A DNA stretch of 64,000 bases, from positions 1,116,001 to 1,180,000 of the forward strand of contig JAMYGW020000010.1 of NCBI GenBank assembly GCA_025617375.2, read 5' to 3'. Positions 21,749 to 33,111 of this stretch are shown in pieces (position 1 is the stretch's first letter; each line of letters starts with the position of its first letter). This stretch comes from Acarospora socialis. Its lineage: Eukaryota > Ascomycota > Lecanoromycetes > Acarosporales > Acarosporaceae. The notes beneath the pieces were generated by a model. It was not told where the DNA came from. It worked only from the letters and a program-made list of their open reading frames with translations, and did not search any database. A program made the translations under genes and the position numbers.

Positions 21749-23973
21749 ATAGTATTAACTGCCACACATTCATAGTCGGGTTCCGGGTCCATGTCACACC
21801 AGCTCCAACTAGCCATCCATTGAAACAAAAGAGCGGGAAGCTCTGAGTTCGACCGACATTGTGAGTGGGAAGTAGATGTAACGACTACCTTCAAAACAGG
21901 CCTGCATTGTTTGACATGACCCGTTGTTGAAGCCCGAGCGGCTCGCCAGAACTGGTGTTGGCCCTCAGGATCGTGTCAACGCAAAAACAACATCTCTGCA
22001 TCTGTAAGTGGACTTCCAGCCAGAGATCCGGGCCGAGTAACCGCCTTCTGCAGCGAGCGTCAGAGGCTGCTGTGATTGTCTACCAAAGACAGCTCAGGCC
22101 ACGAACAATCCCTTGCGTAGACCTTGAGTGCTCGATTTGGAAAGGGACTCATGCAGATAAGGAGGGGAAAAGGAATGAAGCGGCATGACGGAGCCGGTGA
22201 TCGACGGTCAAGTATTCCACGTGTAGCTAAGTATTCGTCAGAAGCCCTTGAGTGCAGCAGATAAAGAATCGATATCCTATGTCTGAAGATTGATCACCGC
22301 CGTGTAACATAAGTGCAGCATATTGTTCTTTGCCTTGATGCCAGAGAGAGAGAGAGCGGGAGATAGAAGAAGCCCTAGTACTAGGTGGTGCGTTGGACGT
22401 CCACTGCAAGCTATGTGTCCCGCAGCAACTGTTGCATACTTCATACCGTCCTTCTCTATTTTGGCACACCGAGACCGTCTTGAATATCGCTGCAACTACC
22501 TGCAATCCCCTCTCTTGTACGACCATAGCTGTAGTGCGGGGTTCAGTCCGTGCTCTATCCTTACACAGTCTTGACACATCAACTCAATCAGCATCTTCAA
22601 GAGGATCAGTTAGCCCATCAGTTGTCAAGAAGCGTAGAAGTGGAGCAGAGTCGCAGAGACATCGTTGCTGCGACATCGAATTAAGCGCCGTTGTAGAGGA
22701 TGCGGTCACAGAGCGCATTCAAGTGCCTGCGAGGATCGCAGTCCTGTCTACTTTCGTATATAGACAGCCGTTTGTGGGCCAAAGACGGTGAGCAGTGATC
22801 AAAAGTGATCCAAACCTGCAGATTAAACCGTGAGATATGTGGGGTTGCTGCATCGGGAACTGCCCCGAGCCGTCATGTCGTGTACCTTATTGCCTGCCTA
22901 GGTCATACCTTATTTACGAGCAACCGAGCCAAGTATATAAGAGTACTTTCGCTGCACCGTTGTAACATGACAGTTGTAACTTTGGAGTGATTATAAGGTA
23001 GGGTCTGACAGCGGACCCGGTTTTCCAAAAAGTTAAAACCTTCCTCAACTCGTTGGTTGTACAATCCACGGAGTACTGCCGGTAAATGTATAGTTCTGGG
23101 GCGTAAATGAATGCTAATAATCTAATGCAGCACTCCAACACATCAAGATCTTTACAGAAGGTGAGTCTTAAGAGAAGTCGTCTGCGTCACATGGAGGTCG
23201 CCATAATAAACTGTATGGATGACTATCGGTGTCCCGTACAGGTTGGCTCAAATTGGCAGTCAAACGAGTCGAGGTCTCTATGGCCCTATTCCTCCCTAAG
23301 CAGCATACAATTGCCCACCGAGTAAACGCTTCTGGGATGCCACAGTGATGGTGTCTTCGGAAAAGCCGGGGCCATGCATGAACTACCATATGTCTGGGTC
23401 GTTGTGACGTTGGCTTTAGACCGTGCAGGAAGCCCACCGCGCGCATAAGCAACAGTGGCTTTCAGGGAGGCACACCGGATTGTCGTCAATATCCAAATCC
23501 TGCAATCTAAGCCTTCCAACCTGATCGCGTACCAACTCGCTCGAGGATGTCTCGGTGTTGGTAACACAGTCAACCGATCGACATAGCTATTATACTGTTA
23601 GGTTCGGACATAGCCCACAATCGAGATAGTCCAATTGTCCAGCCGTGGAGATACTCATGTTTGACTTGCCCATAACGTGGGGCACCCCACTGGAGCTGCA
23701 TTAATGCCCAAGCCTGTGCGGTGCATTGGGGCAACATGATGTTCATGCTACATTCAGACCGTCTGATGCGGATGCGTCAAGGAGTACAGCATTTCTGCGA
23801 AACTGAAATGGTGAATATAATACAACAAAGCCCGGGTTGCGCCAAACACCAAGTCCTGAGCTATTGAGGAGACCTTGGTCATGCAATCTAGCGCCATGGA
23901 ACGAAGAACGATCCAACTTGAACGGTGCAGGGGATGTCATAAACAACGACGATAGCCATGTAAAGCTTGCCGC
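21749..23973. other. Gene-free region upstream of the decarboxylase
   Basis: This 2.2 kb has no supported gene. It contains an (AG)7 run at 22343-22356 and repeat copy B at 23092-23228. The minus-strand frame at 23286-23573 is open but resembles nothing I recognise and has no introns or good start. The sequence might include decayed gene material. Confidence 0.5.
23092..23228 (+). repeat. Dispersed repeat, copy B
   Basis: The most complete copy: the left part (GTAAATGAATGCTAATAATC) matches copy A, and the right part (GCACTCCAACACATCAAG, then CACATGGAGGTCGCCATAAT) matches copy C. All three copies share orientation and lie at about 17.2, 20.7 and 23.1 kb, around one gene. Confidence 0.6.
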
Positions 23974-24665
23974 TTAGTTGATGATGAAACGTGAAGACAT
24001 GAGCTCGTCAACATACGCTCTCTCTGATCGGGTAATGTTCTTTGCCTCCTCTTTTAGTAGTACTGCAAGTACTTCGATCGGAGGATGAAGGTTGAGGCCG
24101 TCGGCTCGTTTCCAACGCTTCATGCGTGCAATACCGATACATGGCTATTCCTTGTTAGCAGTGCCAGTTATCAGAACTCCACCGCGTTGAAAGGAAACCT
24201 ACGCCATACTGTGACGACAAATCAAAATGCCTTAAGATCTTCTCGTTCATTGACAGTCCCTCTTGGTGGACTAGTCCCATCTGTTACCACCTAGTATGGA
24301 CAAGAACTGTGCGGTATCAGTCCTGAGTTACCTCTTGGTGCCTTTCTCTCATCCTCGCGACTCTTCCAATACCGTTTAATCTGAGCATCGGTAACTGTCT
24401 CCGCTCTCTCCTCGGCCTCTGTCTTGGGTTGTGCTATTTCCGCTAGCGCTTGCTCTTCGATTGCGATCTCAGCAGTGGTTGGCGCTTCCGGCTCCGGGGT
24501 CTCTAAGGCTTTGGCAACGCTCTCGGTGAGTGCAGAGGGAGTCTTGGACGGCTTTGCCTCATGAGCAATGGAAGGCTTGGTAACTCTCCCCCGGTTGCCG
24601 AAAGAAAGGGTCGACTGTGCGCCCCGGGCAGACGGGCCCGAAGGCTTTCGGCGCGCGGGAGGCAT
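23974..24665 (-). CDS. POLD4: DNA polymerase delta subunit 4
   Basis: Small accessory subunit of replicative DNA polymerase delta (fission yeast Cdm1 type), acting in the nucleus to stabilise the holoenzyme. Three exons: 24665-24332, 24270-24203, 24144-23974 (573 nt, 190 residues). The N-terminus is basic and disordered (MPPARRKPSGPSARGAQ) with a QSTLSFG segment that resembles a PCNA-binding box. The conserved C-terminal block is split by two introns: ITRYW-like QIKRYWKSREDERKAPRVHQEG, then LSMNEKILRHFDLSSQYG, then PCIGIARMKRWKRADGLNLHPPIEVLAVLLKEE. Without splicing the first open frame ends early at RGNSGLIPHSSCPY and looks truncated; it is not. The gene is head-to-head with POP5, with 336 bp between the starts. 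Confidence 0.93.
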
Positions 24666-25001
24666 GTTCAGACGGTATTCAGGAATTGGAGTTATGTATA
24701 AGAAGAGCTTTCTTTGTCACCTGCACCAAAGTCCTACCTGACGATGTTAAGACTGAACGGACTTCTGTGTTGTGAAGGGAATGACGTTGCCTGAGTGATA
24801 ATTATGTAATCAGCAGCTACGCGAAATGGTTCACGATATCACCTGACTTTTAACATCTCAGCCCTTACTAGATCCCCGCCAAGCCATACTTTCAGGTGCT
24901 GCTCAAGAGTCAGACCTATGAGACGAATAGCACCCGACGCGGCGGACGCTGTATGCCCCACTGCGATCGATGGGAAGCTATGCACATAGATTGCTGTCAC
25001 A
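24666..25001. other. Shared divergent promoter, POLD4 / POP5
   Basis: A 336-bp stretch between two housekeeping genes transcribed away from each other. No other feature is seen. Confidence 0.5.
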
Positions 25002-25695
25002 ATGGTTCGGCTCAAGAATCGCTACCTCCTAGTCCATATCCTCTACCCTGACGCTTCCCAGGCGCCGAACCCAAAGGCTCCCACATCGAAACCTGACAGC
25101 TTGATCCCAGAAGTTGTGCAATTCCATCAACCGACTCCGGATACTTTGACCCCTCAACTACTTACACGCGCTATCAGAGAAGAGGTGTCTCTACTCTTCG
25201 GCGACTACGGCGTCGGAGTTACAGCGAGCAGTCTCTCCGGTACCGGTGGCCTGACAAAGTAGCTACGTAGTCAACAGTCCGCTAATATTGCATCTAGTCA
25301 AGTATCTTTCCACAGCGACGTCGACAGCAATTATCCGCTGCTCGCGGGCACACTATCGTCTCGTATGGGCCGCACTGTCTTTTCTGACTGGATTCCCAAA
25401 GGGGTCCAACAAGTACGGAGAGCGACCTTGTGTATTTCAGGTGGTGAGGGTTTCGGGTACGATTAGGAAGGCTGAAGAGGAGGCGATTCGGAGGGCTAGA
25501 GCTACGATTTTGAAGGCCCAAAAAGATGCTGCTGAAGGGGCTAGGAGTGGCCTAGAAGCGATCCTTGGGCTGGCGGAAGGGCCGCAAGAGAACATTGCAG
25601 TTTCACGGGAAGGCAAAGACGCAATGGTGGGTATTGAAGAAGAAGAAGAAGATGACGACGACGCAGACGAAGTCGATGGTCCTGACGAGGGCTGA
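25002..25695 (+). CDS. POP5: RNase P/MRP protein subunit POP5
   Basis: Protein subunit of nuclear RNase P and RNase MRP, needed for tRNA 5' processing and rRNA maturation. Two exons: 25002-25239 and 25298-25695 (636 nt, 211 residues). The start MVRLKNRYLLVHILYP is the hallmark of Pop5. It continues with LTRAIREEVSLLFGDYGVGVTASSLSVKYLSTATSTAIIRCSRAHYRLVWAALSFLTGFP and RVSGTIRKAEEEAIRRARA. The C-terminus is a long acidic tail (GIEEEEEDDDDADEVDG). The intron has a GTACCG donor and CATCTAG acceptor. The gene is convergent with GPN2, 176 bp away. Confidence 0.95.
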
Positions 25696-25871
25696 CAGAG
25701 CATGGAACCTGGAACATGGGCAAAGAGGCCTTAATGCGCAAAGTTGCCCGGGCACTCGTGAGACCACTTTGGGATATTAGAAAATCATCCTTGATGCTCA
25801 GAAGCGAAGTCGACTCAACCAGTTCCAGGACGCCAATACCATATACGTCCATTGCTTGAGAATCAATCTAC

Positions 25872-27046
25872 TCAAGCACGTCGTACAACCTTGACTCCAC
25901 TGTTCGATATCTGTCTTTCAATCCCAGCGATATCATCCTTGTCCTCGTCCTCGTCGCCATCGTCAGTGAGCGACGGTGTTTCTCGAGCCTTAGCTTCTTC
26001 GTCCCAGTCTCTCCTCTGTTTATCGTCGTACTCATCCTTCGCATCGATCCACCTCTCCTGCACATCTTTGATGTCCATGGTCGCCATGCCTTCTCTCATC
26101 GCTACCTGCCACACAGTGTCGTTCGCGCCCTCTGCGCTTCCGAAGGCGTAACCGCCAGCTCGATCGACAGCTTGCACCAAGGTCATCATGCTCTTCTTGT
26201 CCTCCACAGCCAGCGTCTCGAACCCCACCAGGCCGAACTCTTCTACAAGCTCGACAATCGCCTTGTTGAGACCTTCGAACTTAGAACTCCTGAGTACGGG
26301 TGACTCGGCTGCAAGGTGTGGTAAAAGATAGGAGAGGTCCTGAACTTCGGTGTAGTAATCCAGGTTGAAAGCAAGTGGCGCGTAGGTGGAAAGGTTGTCG
26401 ATCTTGGTCAGGACATTGAGGTGAGGGAGGTCCATCTGCAGCATTGACCGCAAAGAGAGAAGAAGGGTGGATATGTACAGAGAGGGCAATGTCAAGACAT
26501 ATGAATCCGTTAGATGGAGGACTACTAGCTGTAAGCAATTACAGTTAGCGACCGCACGGCGACAAGTGAAGGGAGGAAGCAGACTCTGTACCCAAGTTTC
26601 TGTATCCGAAAGAATATGTTTCGTAGCGACGAATGATGCGTGAACAATTCGACTTGCCCCGGGCAATCAAAGAGTACATAGTCCTCTGCAGTATGCCGTC
26701 AACACACCGCATACCTGACTCGCATGACCGTAGTCTGCTGTAACCTGCACCGCTTACCCCCAAGGCTCCCAAGCCCTTGTTCTAACCATTCGATGTTATT
26801 CTCCAACTCCTCCAAAGCATACAAAACTCCACCATTGGGTCCTAACTCTTCGTCTACCATTATTTCTTCTAACGATACTAGGTCCCGCACATCAAGGCCA
26901 CAAGGGTATGATGTACGGTCGTTTGCTGGGTCGAGGTTGACGACAGAGCATTTGCGGCCGATTGCAGACATGAACTGCTGCATGCCATCGCAGTAGGTCG
27001 ATTTGCCCGAGCCGGGCGATCCTATTACCAACTGAGCAAACGGCAT
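25872..27046 (-). CDS. GPN2: GPN-loop GTPase 2
   Basis: GTPase of the GPN family, which works with GPN3 and GPN1 in assembly and nuclear import of RNA polymerase II (and III). Three exons: 27046-26758, 26685-26585, 26528-25872 (1,047 nt, 348 residues). The P-loop is GSPGSGKST (residues 9-17). The defining Gly-Pro-Asn insert is in ELGPNGGVLYALE, the G3 region is DYVLFDCPGQVELFTHH, and the base-specificity motif is TKID in VLTKIDNLS. The second intron has an unusual GTCTGC donor; this is the only choice that keeps QKLGYR and LVVLHLTDSY in one frame. The C-terminus is acidic. The gene is head-to-head with BUB3: the two ATGs are only 183 bp apart. Confidence 0.94.
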
Positions 27047-27229
27047 TCTCAGATAGTTTGGACGCAGCAGGTCCCTTGATTGTTCGAAGCTGGTGTGAAC
27101 TTCCGATAATGAAGGCGGTGGCAGAAAAGAAGGGCAATCGGCGCTAGGATTCCTATGAACACTGCGCCAACACGAAACTCCAGAGATCACCGTATACGTT
27201 TCTTCGAGGTGGCTAAAGGGGAGGTCAAG

Positions 27230-28390
27230 ATGACTTCTGGTAATTGTACCCCGTAATCCTTCAGTGTTAACAGCTATTAACACTATCTAGCACAGACCGA
27301 GCTCTCGTGTCCGCCATCAGATGCGATCTCAGCGCTCAGATATGGAACATCCTCAAGGCTATTGGTCGCGTCGTGGGACAAGAATGTCTATCTTTACGAC
27401 ACCTCGGTACCTGGAGGGCAATTGATAAACACATATGAGCACCGTGCTCCGGTGCTGGACGTGTGTTTTGGAGAAAACGATGAGGAAGCGTTCAGCGCAG
27501 GGCTAGATTGGGACGTGAGGAAGTGAGTCCTCTACACGCTACGGAATGCCTACAGAACCCGGAAAGAAACTCACATACAAACCCGCAGGATCAACCTGAC
27601 AACCGGCGAGCAAAGCGTTCTCTCCTTCCACGACGCCGGCATCAAATCCGTCGTCTACAGCAAGGAAACCTCCATCCTGATCTCCGCCTCCTGGGATTCG
27701 ACCCTGCACATCCACCACCCCTCCAAACCCGCCCACTTCCCCGCCACGATCCCGCTGCCCAGCAAACCCTTCTCCATCTCCCTCACGCCCACCAAGCTCG
27801 TCGTCGCCATGGCCTCACGCGCCCTACACATCTACGACCTCAAATCGCTTGCTGTCCTCACCGCCCAATCCTCGCAGCCGCCCCCCAACACCGTCGAAGC
27901 CGAACCCTGGCAGCGCCGCGAGAGCAGTCTGAAGTTCATGACCCGCGCCGTCGCCTGTATGCCCAACGACGCCGGCTACGCCAGCTCCAGCATCGAGGGC
28001 CGCGTCGCGGTCGAGTGGTTCGATCCCTCGGCCACGTCGCAGGCGCGCAAGTACGCGTTCAAGTGCCACCGGCAGACGTCGCCGGATGGTGTAGATGTTG
28101 TGTATCCCGTCAACGCGCTGGCGTTCCATCCTGTGCACGGGACGTTTGCGAGTGGAGGCGGGGATGGGATCGTGGCGTTGTGGGATGGGGTCGCAAAGCG
28201 GAGGATAAGGCAGTATCAGAAGTATCCGGCCAGCGTAGCGGCGTTGAGCTTCAGTGCGGACGGGAGGTTCTTGGCTGTCGGCGTGAGTCCGGGTTTTGAG
28301 GATGGGACGGAAGGGCAGGGGGAAGGGGTTGTGAAGGTCTTTATTCGGGAGTTGGGAGAGAGTGAGGCGAAGGGTAAAGGGGCTAGGTAG
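27230..28390 (+). CDS. BUB3: Mitotic checkpoint WD40 protein BUB3
   Basis: Seven-bladed WD40 propeller of the spindle assembly checkpoint that binds phosphorylated MELT repeats of the kinetochore and recruits Bub1 and Mad3. Three exons: 27230-27239, 27291-27522, 27589-28390 (1,044 nt, 347 residues). The first coding exon is just 10 nt (MTS plus one base). It joins exon 2 to give QTELSCPPSDAISALRYG, the usual Bub3 N-terminus. Repeat signatures include LLVASWDKNVYLYD, FSAGLDWDVRKINL, LISASWDSTLHIH, EGRVAVEWFD and FASGGGDGIVALWD. The later acceptor CACAG would break the frame, so the upstream TCTAG is used. The gene is convergent with the CLC channel. Confidence 0.94.
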
Positions 28391-28649
28391 GTGAATGGGT
28401 AGGTCATCTCATCGTCTTCTTAGTTACTGCTTATTAGTCACGGAAGAGGCGTTCAAGAGGGGATCGAGACTGTTTCCCGTATACAATCGCGATTCATGCA
28501 ACCATTGAAGACATCACATAAGCAGGGCACAGTTGTTTCAGATCGCAGCCACGAGGACTGCAGTACTCTTTGGTGAAATGACAAGCTGGACTCTACGGCC
28601 TGAATTATCCAAGACTCCATTGGATATATACAGTTTTCCATAGACGCTA

Positions 28650-31531
28650 TTACCTCTCTTCCAACTCCAGTCCAAGGTCATCATCTTCCGTGCCATCAAG
28701 TATATGATTCCTCCCACTCGGCTCGATTGGCGAACGATAGTCTCGTGGATCTTCGTTCCAGCGACTTACACGTGGGCTACTCCCGCCCAACTTGATCCTG
28801 CCCCGCGAAACACTCAACACCCGATCCGCAATCCAGTCACCAGCCCGGTTCATAACAGACCATAGCCTCTCCTGTCGCTCGTTCAGATTCGAGTCGTCTC
28901 TCGGGTTTTCCTGCGCCTCGACCTTGAACTGGTACTTCAGGCAGTCCTTTACGGTCACCAAGCCCGTGAGCCTGCCTCGATACTCGATCAGGATGGCCCG
29001 CGGGCCCATTTTCTTGAATATTTCCATTACAGTCTCGAGTGGCAGGCGAGGATGTACTGCTAGTGGAGTGAAGTCAACGAAGCGGCTGAAGTCGAGAGAC
29101 TGTTGGCCTGATGACGATGCGATGTCGTCAAAAGTAACCGAGGGTCCTGCGGATAAGGGAATCGATACAGCACCGGAAGATGGAGTTGTGAACGAGCATC
29201 GGGCGGCCGGCGAGAGAAGGGTTTCCCTCTTCGCTCTGTCAATGGCGTAACGCAGCTCAGTTCTCCCGATGTAGCCCACCAGGACCTTTGACATTCGGTC
29301 CTCTACAACGGGAAAGCCTTGGAACTTAGTCTCCTTAAGCAGTTTCTCCACGGCCCGGAGATCAAGGCCGTGTACCGGAAGGGCCATGACATCGCCCGTC
29401 ATCACTTGTGAGACGGGCACATTAAAGGTGTGCTCTTCTTTGTTGTCTAAAAACGGGAATCCGTTGAACCAGATCATTCGGTCTGCAATACCGCCTTTGC
29501 CAAAGCGGTCACTTACGGCTTTCGTGGCGCCAACAACGATCTAAAGATATTGTCAGTAGAGGGTTGGATTGGAGGTCATAGACTAATTTACCATTGTGGG
29601 CAATATGTAGGTCAAGGCGCCCGTCAACTCGAACATGATGACGACTACCGAGACCGTGATATGCATGATGCCACTGAGAGCAGCTCCAGCGCCAAGGAAG
29701 GCATACGTTCCAGGTGTGATGCATGGTACATCAGGTTCGCATGCTGCGAAAAACTTCGAGTTGGGAAAAGACTCATGCAAAGCTTGTACCAAGATGCCGA
29801 CCATCCTGCCGAAAGACGCCCCGATTGCCATGGAAGGTACAAATATACCTGCCGGTACCTTACACCCATAGGATATGATGACGAGAAAAGTACGCAATAT
29901 CGTAGCAAACGCCAGGGAGAGAACCATGGACCATCTATTCTTCGCTCTGCTATGCTTAGTGAATTGACTTATACTTGAGGGTTCATTCGAGACTTACTCG
30001 CAAAGCCCATCATAATCCTCAGCGCCTTCACATTCAAGGAATAGTATCTCCATACTCTCCGTCATGTCAATCCGAAGGAACATGTTAGGATAGCACACAA
30101 TCGCTGTACCAGCAGCCAATAATGTTGCCTCCAGAATGGCATACTTGGTTAGATACTTCTTCCGGAAGGACTGCGCTCTCAGGTTCCATTTCATGACGAA
30201 CGCGCCGTATAACCCACCGAAAATCCCGATGAGGATGAAGAAGATGATCTCGAAGAAATGCCATGATCGGTCGTATTTCACCTGAAACATAACCAGCTGA
30301 CCGGTACGGAAGGGATTCATAGCCTACGGGAGACTTAGTAGAGTTCTCTCGCACAATCGGATGAGAATGGACTCACAGCCAAGACCGCGGTAGCAACCAA
30401 AGCGCAGAAGTAACTCCTCCACATAGTTTTCAAGGGGAAGTAGGATGACATTTCCTGCAGGCTGATAATCAGTACTGGCCTCATAAGCCGGAAGGGTAGG
30501 TGGGATCAATCACCTCCAGAGAAAACAAAACACCACCTATAGGACTTCCAAAAGCAACCGCCACACCTGCGGCAGCACAGGCGCTGAGGATCTCTCGTGT
30601 CTTTGCTGCATTGCGTTTATATTTGTCGAAGAACCGTGAGATCACATTTCCCGTGCAGACTGCGTAGTGGACACTAGGGCCTTCCTTGCCAACAGAAAGA
30701 CCAGACGCAATAGCTAGCGGAAGGCATATGGATTTGATCAACAGAGTCCAAAAACCGAGGAACCCCTTCATCACAAACCCAGCGATGATGCATTTGATCT
30801 CCGAAATTCCAGACCCTGCGGCATAGGGAGCAAAAGACTTGACTAAGCTCGCAGAGGTAAGTGCAAAGAGTGTCTATATCAGTTAGTCCCATATCGCCGT
30901 GAATTCGAGTTGGAGACGGCAGAACGCACCGAAAACAGAAAATAAAGGAAGTAGTTAACAGGGCCAATCGACGTCCATCTATGCCAATCATTGCACCCTT
31001 CTCACTTTAGCCCTTTGCTAATCTCTTCGCATATAGGTCAAACTTACCGTTGTCTTCGCCCCAGCAACAGAACTGTTCATTCAAATAGAAAGCTGTTTTA
31101 CAGTACCCAAGCTTGACATCAGATAACCACTCCGTGACGATGTTCAGAAACGCCGCATTTAAGCCTATTGCAGCTCCAACCAATGTGACGACGATCCAAG
31201 CTTGCCCAGCATCGTATAGCTCCCAAACCTTACGCCTCCAATTGAATCCCCCCTTGAGCTCTAAGGAACCTGCGTCTTCTTTCCGCCTAGCTCTTCTCCG
31301 TAGCTGCTCCCGGGCAGCATCCTGAACCCAATCTATTGTGGTAAAGTCTTCATATCTCTTAATCTCTTCGATCTCTTCCGTGATCTGATGCTCTGCGCTG
31401 CCTGCCGCAGCTCCATCGCGCCCAGGGTCGAGAGTGGTTGAGAGAGCAGATAGTCGCCTCGAAATGGCTCGGTCCGCTAGCGAAGGTCGACGGAGATTCT
31501 GCGCCGAGAAAGACGTAGAGCGGGAGGTCAT
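28650..31531 (-). CDS. CLC-family chloride channel/transporter with CBS domains
   Basis: Membrane protein of the CLC family, similar to yeast Gef1, probably exchanging chloride for protons in Golgi or endosomal membranes. Seven exons: 31531-31048, 30997-30930, 30873-30514, 30454-30377, 30323-29998, 29946-29592, 29540-28650 (2,562 nt, 853 residues). Selectivity motifs are all present: GSGISE (about 204-209), GKEGPSVH with the gating Glu near 248, and [15 protein letters not shown]. The proton-glutamate motif FSLEEMSSYFP forms across an exon junction (about residues 304-305); the unspliced frame reads FSLEVID and hides it. Two CBS domains occupy the last 300 residues ([46 protein letters not shown]). 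It is divergent from the DPB3-like gene. Confidence 0.95.
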
Positions 31532-31978
31532 TACATGGAGTTGTGATGCATTGCTATTGTCTTCTTTCGAGGTGAGATGTCAATTCCAAGCGCATTCCCA
31601 GCATCTCGCGGCACTTCCCGAAAGGGAACTTGCCCTTGTTCTTAAGTAGACACCTCCGTGTTGAACACATCGGTCCTGCTGATAGGTATTGCTTGACCTT
31701 TTGCCTACAACTAAACTACGAACTTTAGTTGCTTCTGGGACACAAAGTTGGAACACAACTCCACCCTCAAGCACGTTCAAACCACCTGTATCTAGCCCTG
31801 GAAGAGCAATCTGTTGACGTTTCTAAGCTCACAACTGCCCGAAAACTCAGCGAGGAGGAGTCAATCGACGAGTCTCACAACCTGCTCCATAATTCAGCAC
31901 TTACTGTTCTTGCAAATCCAGCTCTGACTCTTGTCTTATTACACGCAGCTACGAAGTCAGCTGCAGACGGGTCTGAAA
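31532..31978. other. Divergent promoter region, CLC / DPB3-like
   Basis: These 447 bp separate two genes transcribed outward. No other feature is supported. Confidence 0.5.
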
Positions 31979-32730
31979 ATGCCATATAACAATACTGCAA
32001 TACCACCCCCAGAGGAAGTGACAGGGTCAGCTGCCTTACCGCGTACGTACTCATCACAGAGACTTGCGAACTCGACTGATATCTTCTCAAGTCTCCCGTG
32101 TGAAGCGAATACTACAGCTTGACGAAGACATCATTCAATGTTCGAACAATGCGGCCTTTGTGATAACGGTAGCTACGGTAATGATTGCTGATCTGTCAGC
32201 ACTAGCAAGAATCTATCTAACCATGTGCAGGAGATGTTCGTCCGCTACCTGGCAGAACAAGCTCACAACGTGGTCAAGTCGGAAAGAAAGCCCAGGAAGA
32301 ACATTCAGTACAAGGACCTTGGTGTGTTTCTCTAGTATAGTCTGAGATGCGTTGGAGTTGATGCAAGATAGCAAATGCGGTGGCTCGAATAGACAACCTG
32401 GAGTTTCTCTCCGACGTCATCCCGCGAACTCAGACATACAGGCAGTATAAGGAGAAGAAGGCCAAGGAAGCTGCAAACGGCACGTCGATTGAACCGGGAC
32501 AAACAACTTTGGATAATCAAAGAGCGGCGGTTGATGAAGCAAGCGAAATTGTAGGGCTCGTGGATGAGAAAGAAGCCAATGGCGCTATGCCAGACGTGAG
32601 TTTCACAGAGGAGCAGGAGCGTCCGAAGGATACAAGGCCAGCGCAGACGAACGGAGAGTTGATATTCAAGCATTATCATGCAAATGGAGCTGGAGACCAC
32701 AAAGAGGCCGAGGATGTTGAGATGCATTAA
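31979..32730 (+). CDS. Histone-fold protein, DNA polymerase epsilon subunit (Dpb3/POLE4-like)
   Basis: CBF/NF-Y-type histone-fold protein, most like the small subunit of replicative DNA polymerase epsilon; a chromatin-accessibility (CHRAC-type) role is an alternative since the fold is shared. Four exons: 31979-32042, 32092-32177, 32231-32321, 32372-32730 (600 nt, 199 residues). The histone fold runs from LPLSRVKRILQLDEDIIQ through CSNNAAFVITVATEMFVRYLAEQAHNVV to RKNIQYKDLANAVARIDNLEFLSDVIP (about residues 20-110). The tail is charged and disordered. All introns are 49-53 bp. The unspliced frames look unrelated; only splicing shows the fold. Confidence 0.87.
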
Positions 32731-33111
32731 CATGGAAATGGCGTTTCAGAACGGCGATAACTTCAAGATACCCTGTCCGATAAAGGATCATGGTGTTGGG
32801 ATGATGCTTCGGTGTTATGGGGTTTTTGGCTATGGCCCGCAGGGATGGTTGGGCCTATAGCATGAGGTAGCCTGTCTTTGAGGCCTCTTGTTAGGGCATA
32901 TATATCGTAACTTAACGGAATCATACATGCCAAAGACCTGAAATTCCCGTGAGCTCGAATTATTTTCCAAACCCTTTCTGAAAACCTCTCGGTCATTCAG
33001 CATGTCAGCGTGTGCTTACATAAGCCTTACCGAGAGACTTTCTAGCACCCCATCACTCTTCGACTCAACTCTACTTGGAGCCCAGCTATTCCTGCCCAGC
33101 GACCTTGCGCC
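32731..33111. other. Intergenic, DPB3-like to Rieske gene
   Basis: This 381 bp holds the 3' UTR of the histone-fold gene and the promoter of the Rieske gene. Nothing else is seen. Confidence 0.5.

Noticed and set aside
23168-23573. Overlapping 94-95 codon minus-strand frames near repeat copy B
   Set aside because: No recognisable domain, two frames equally open, and no splice signals linking them; treated as chance.
23974-24665. Apparent truncation of POLD4 at RGNSGLIPHSSCPY
   Set aside because: A GTAACT donor and GACTAG acceptor continue the protein into the conserved VHQEG...DLSSQYG block and a third exon.
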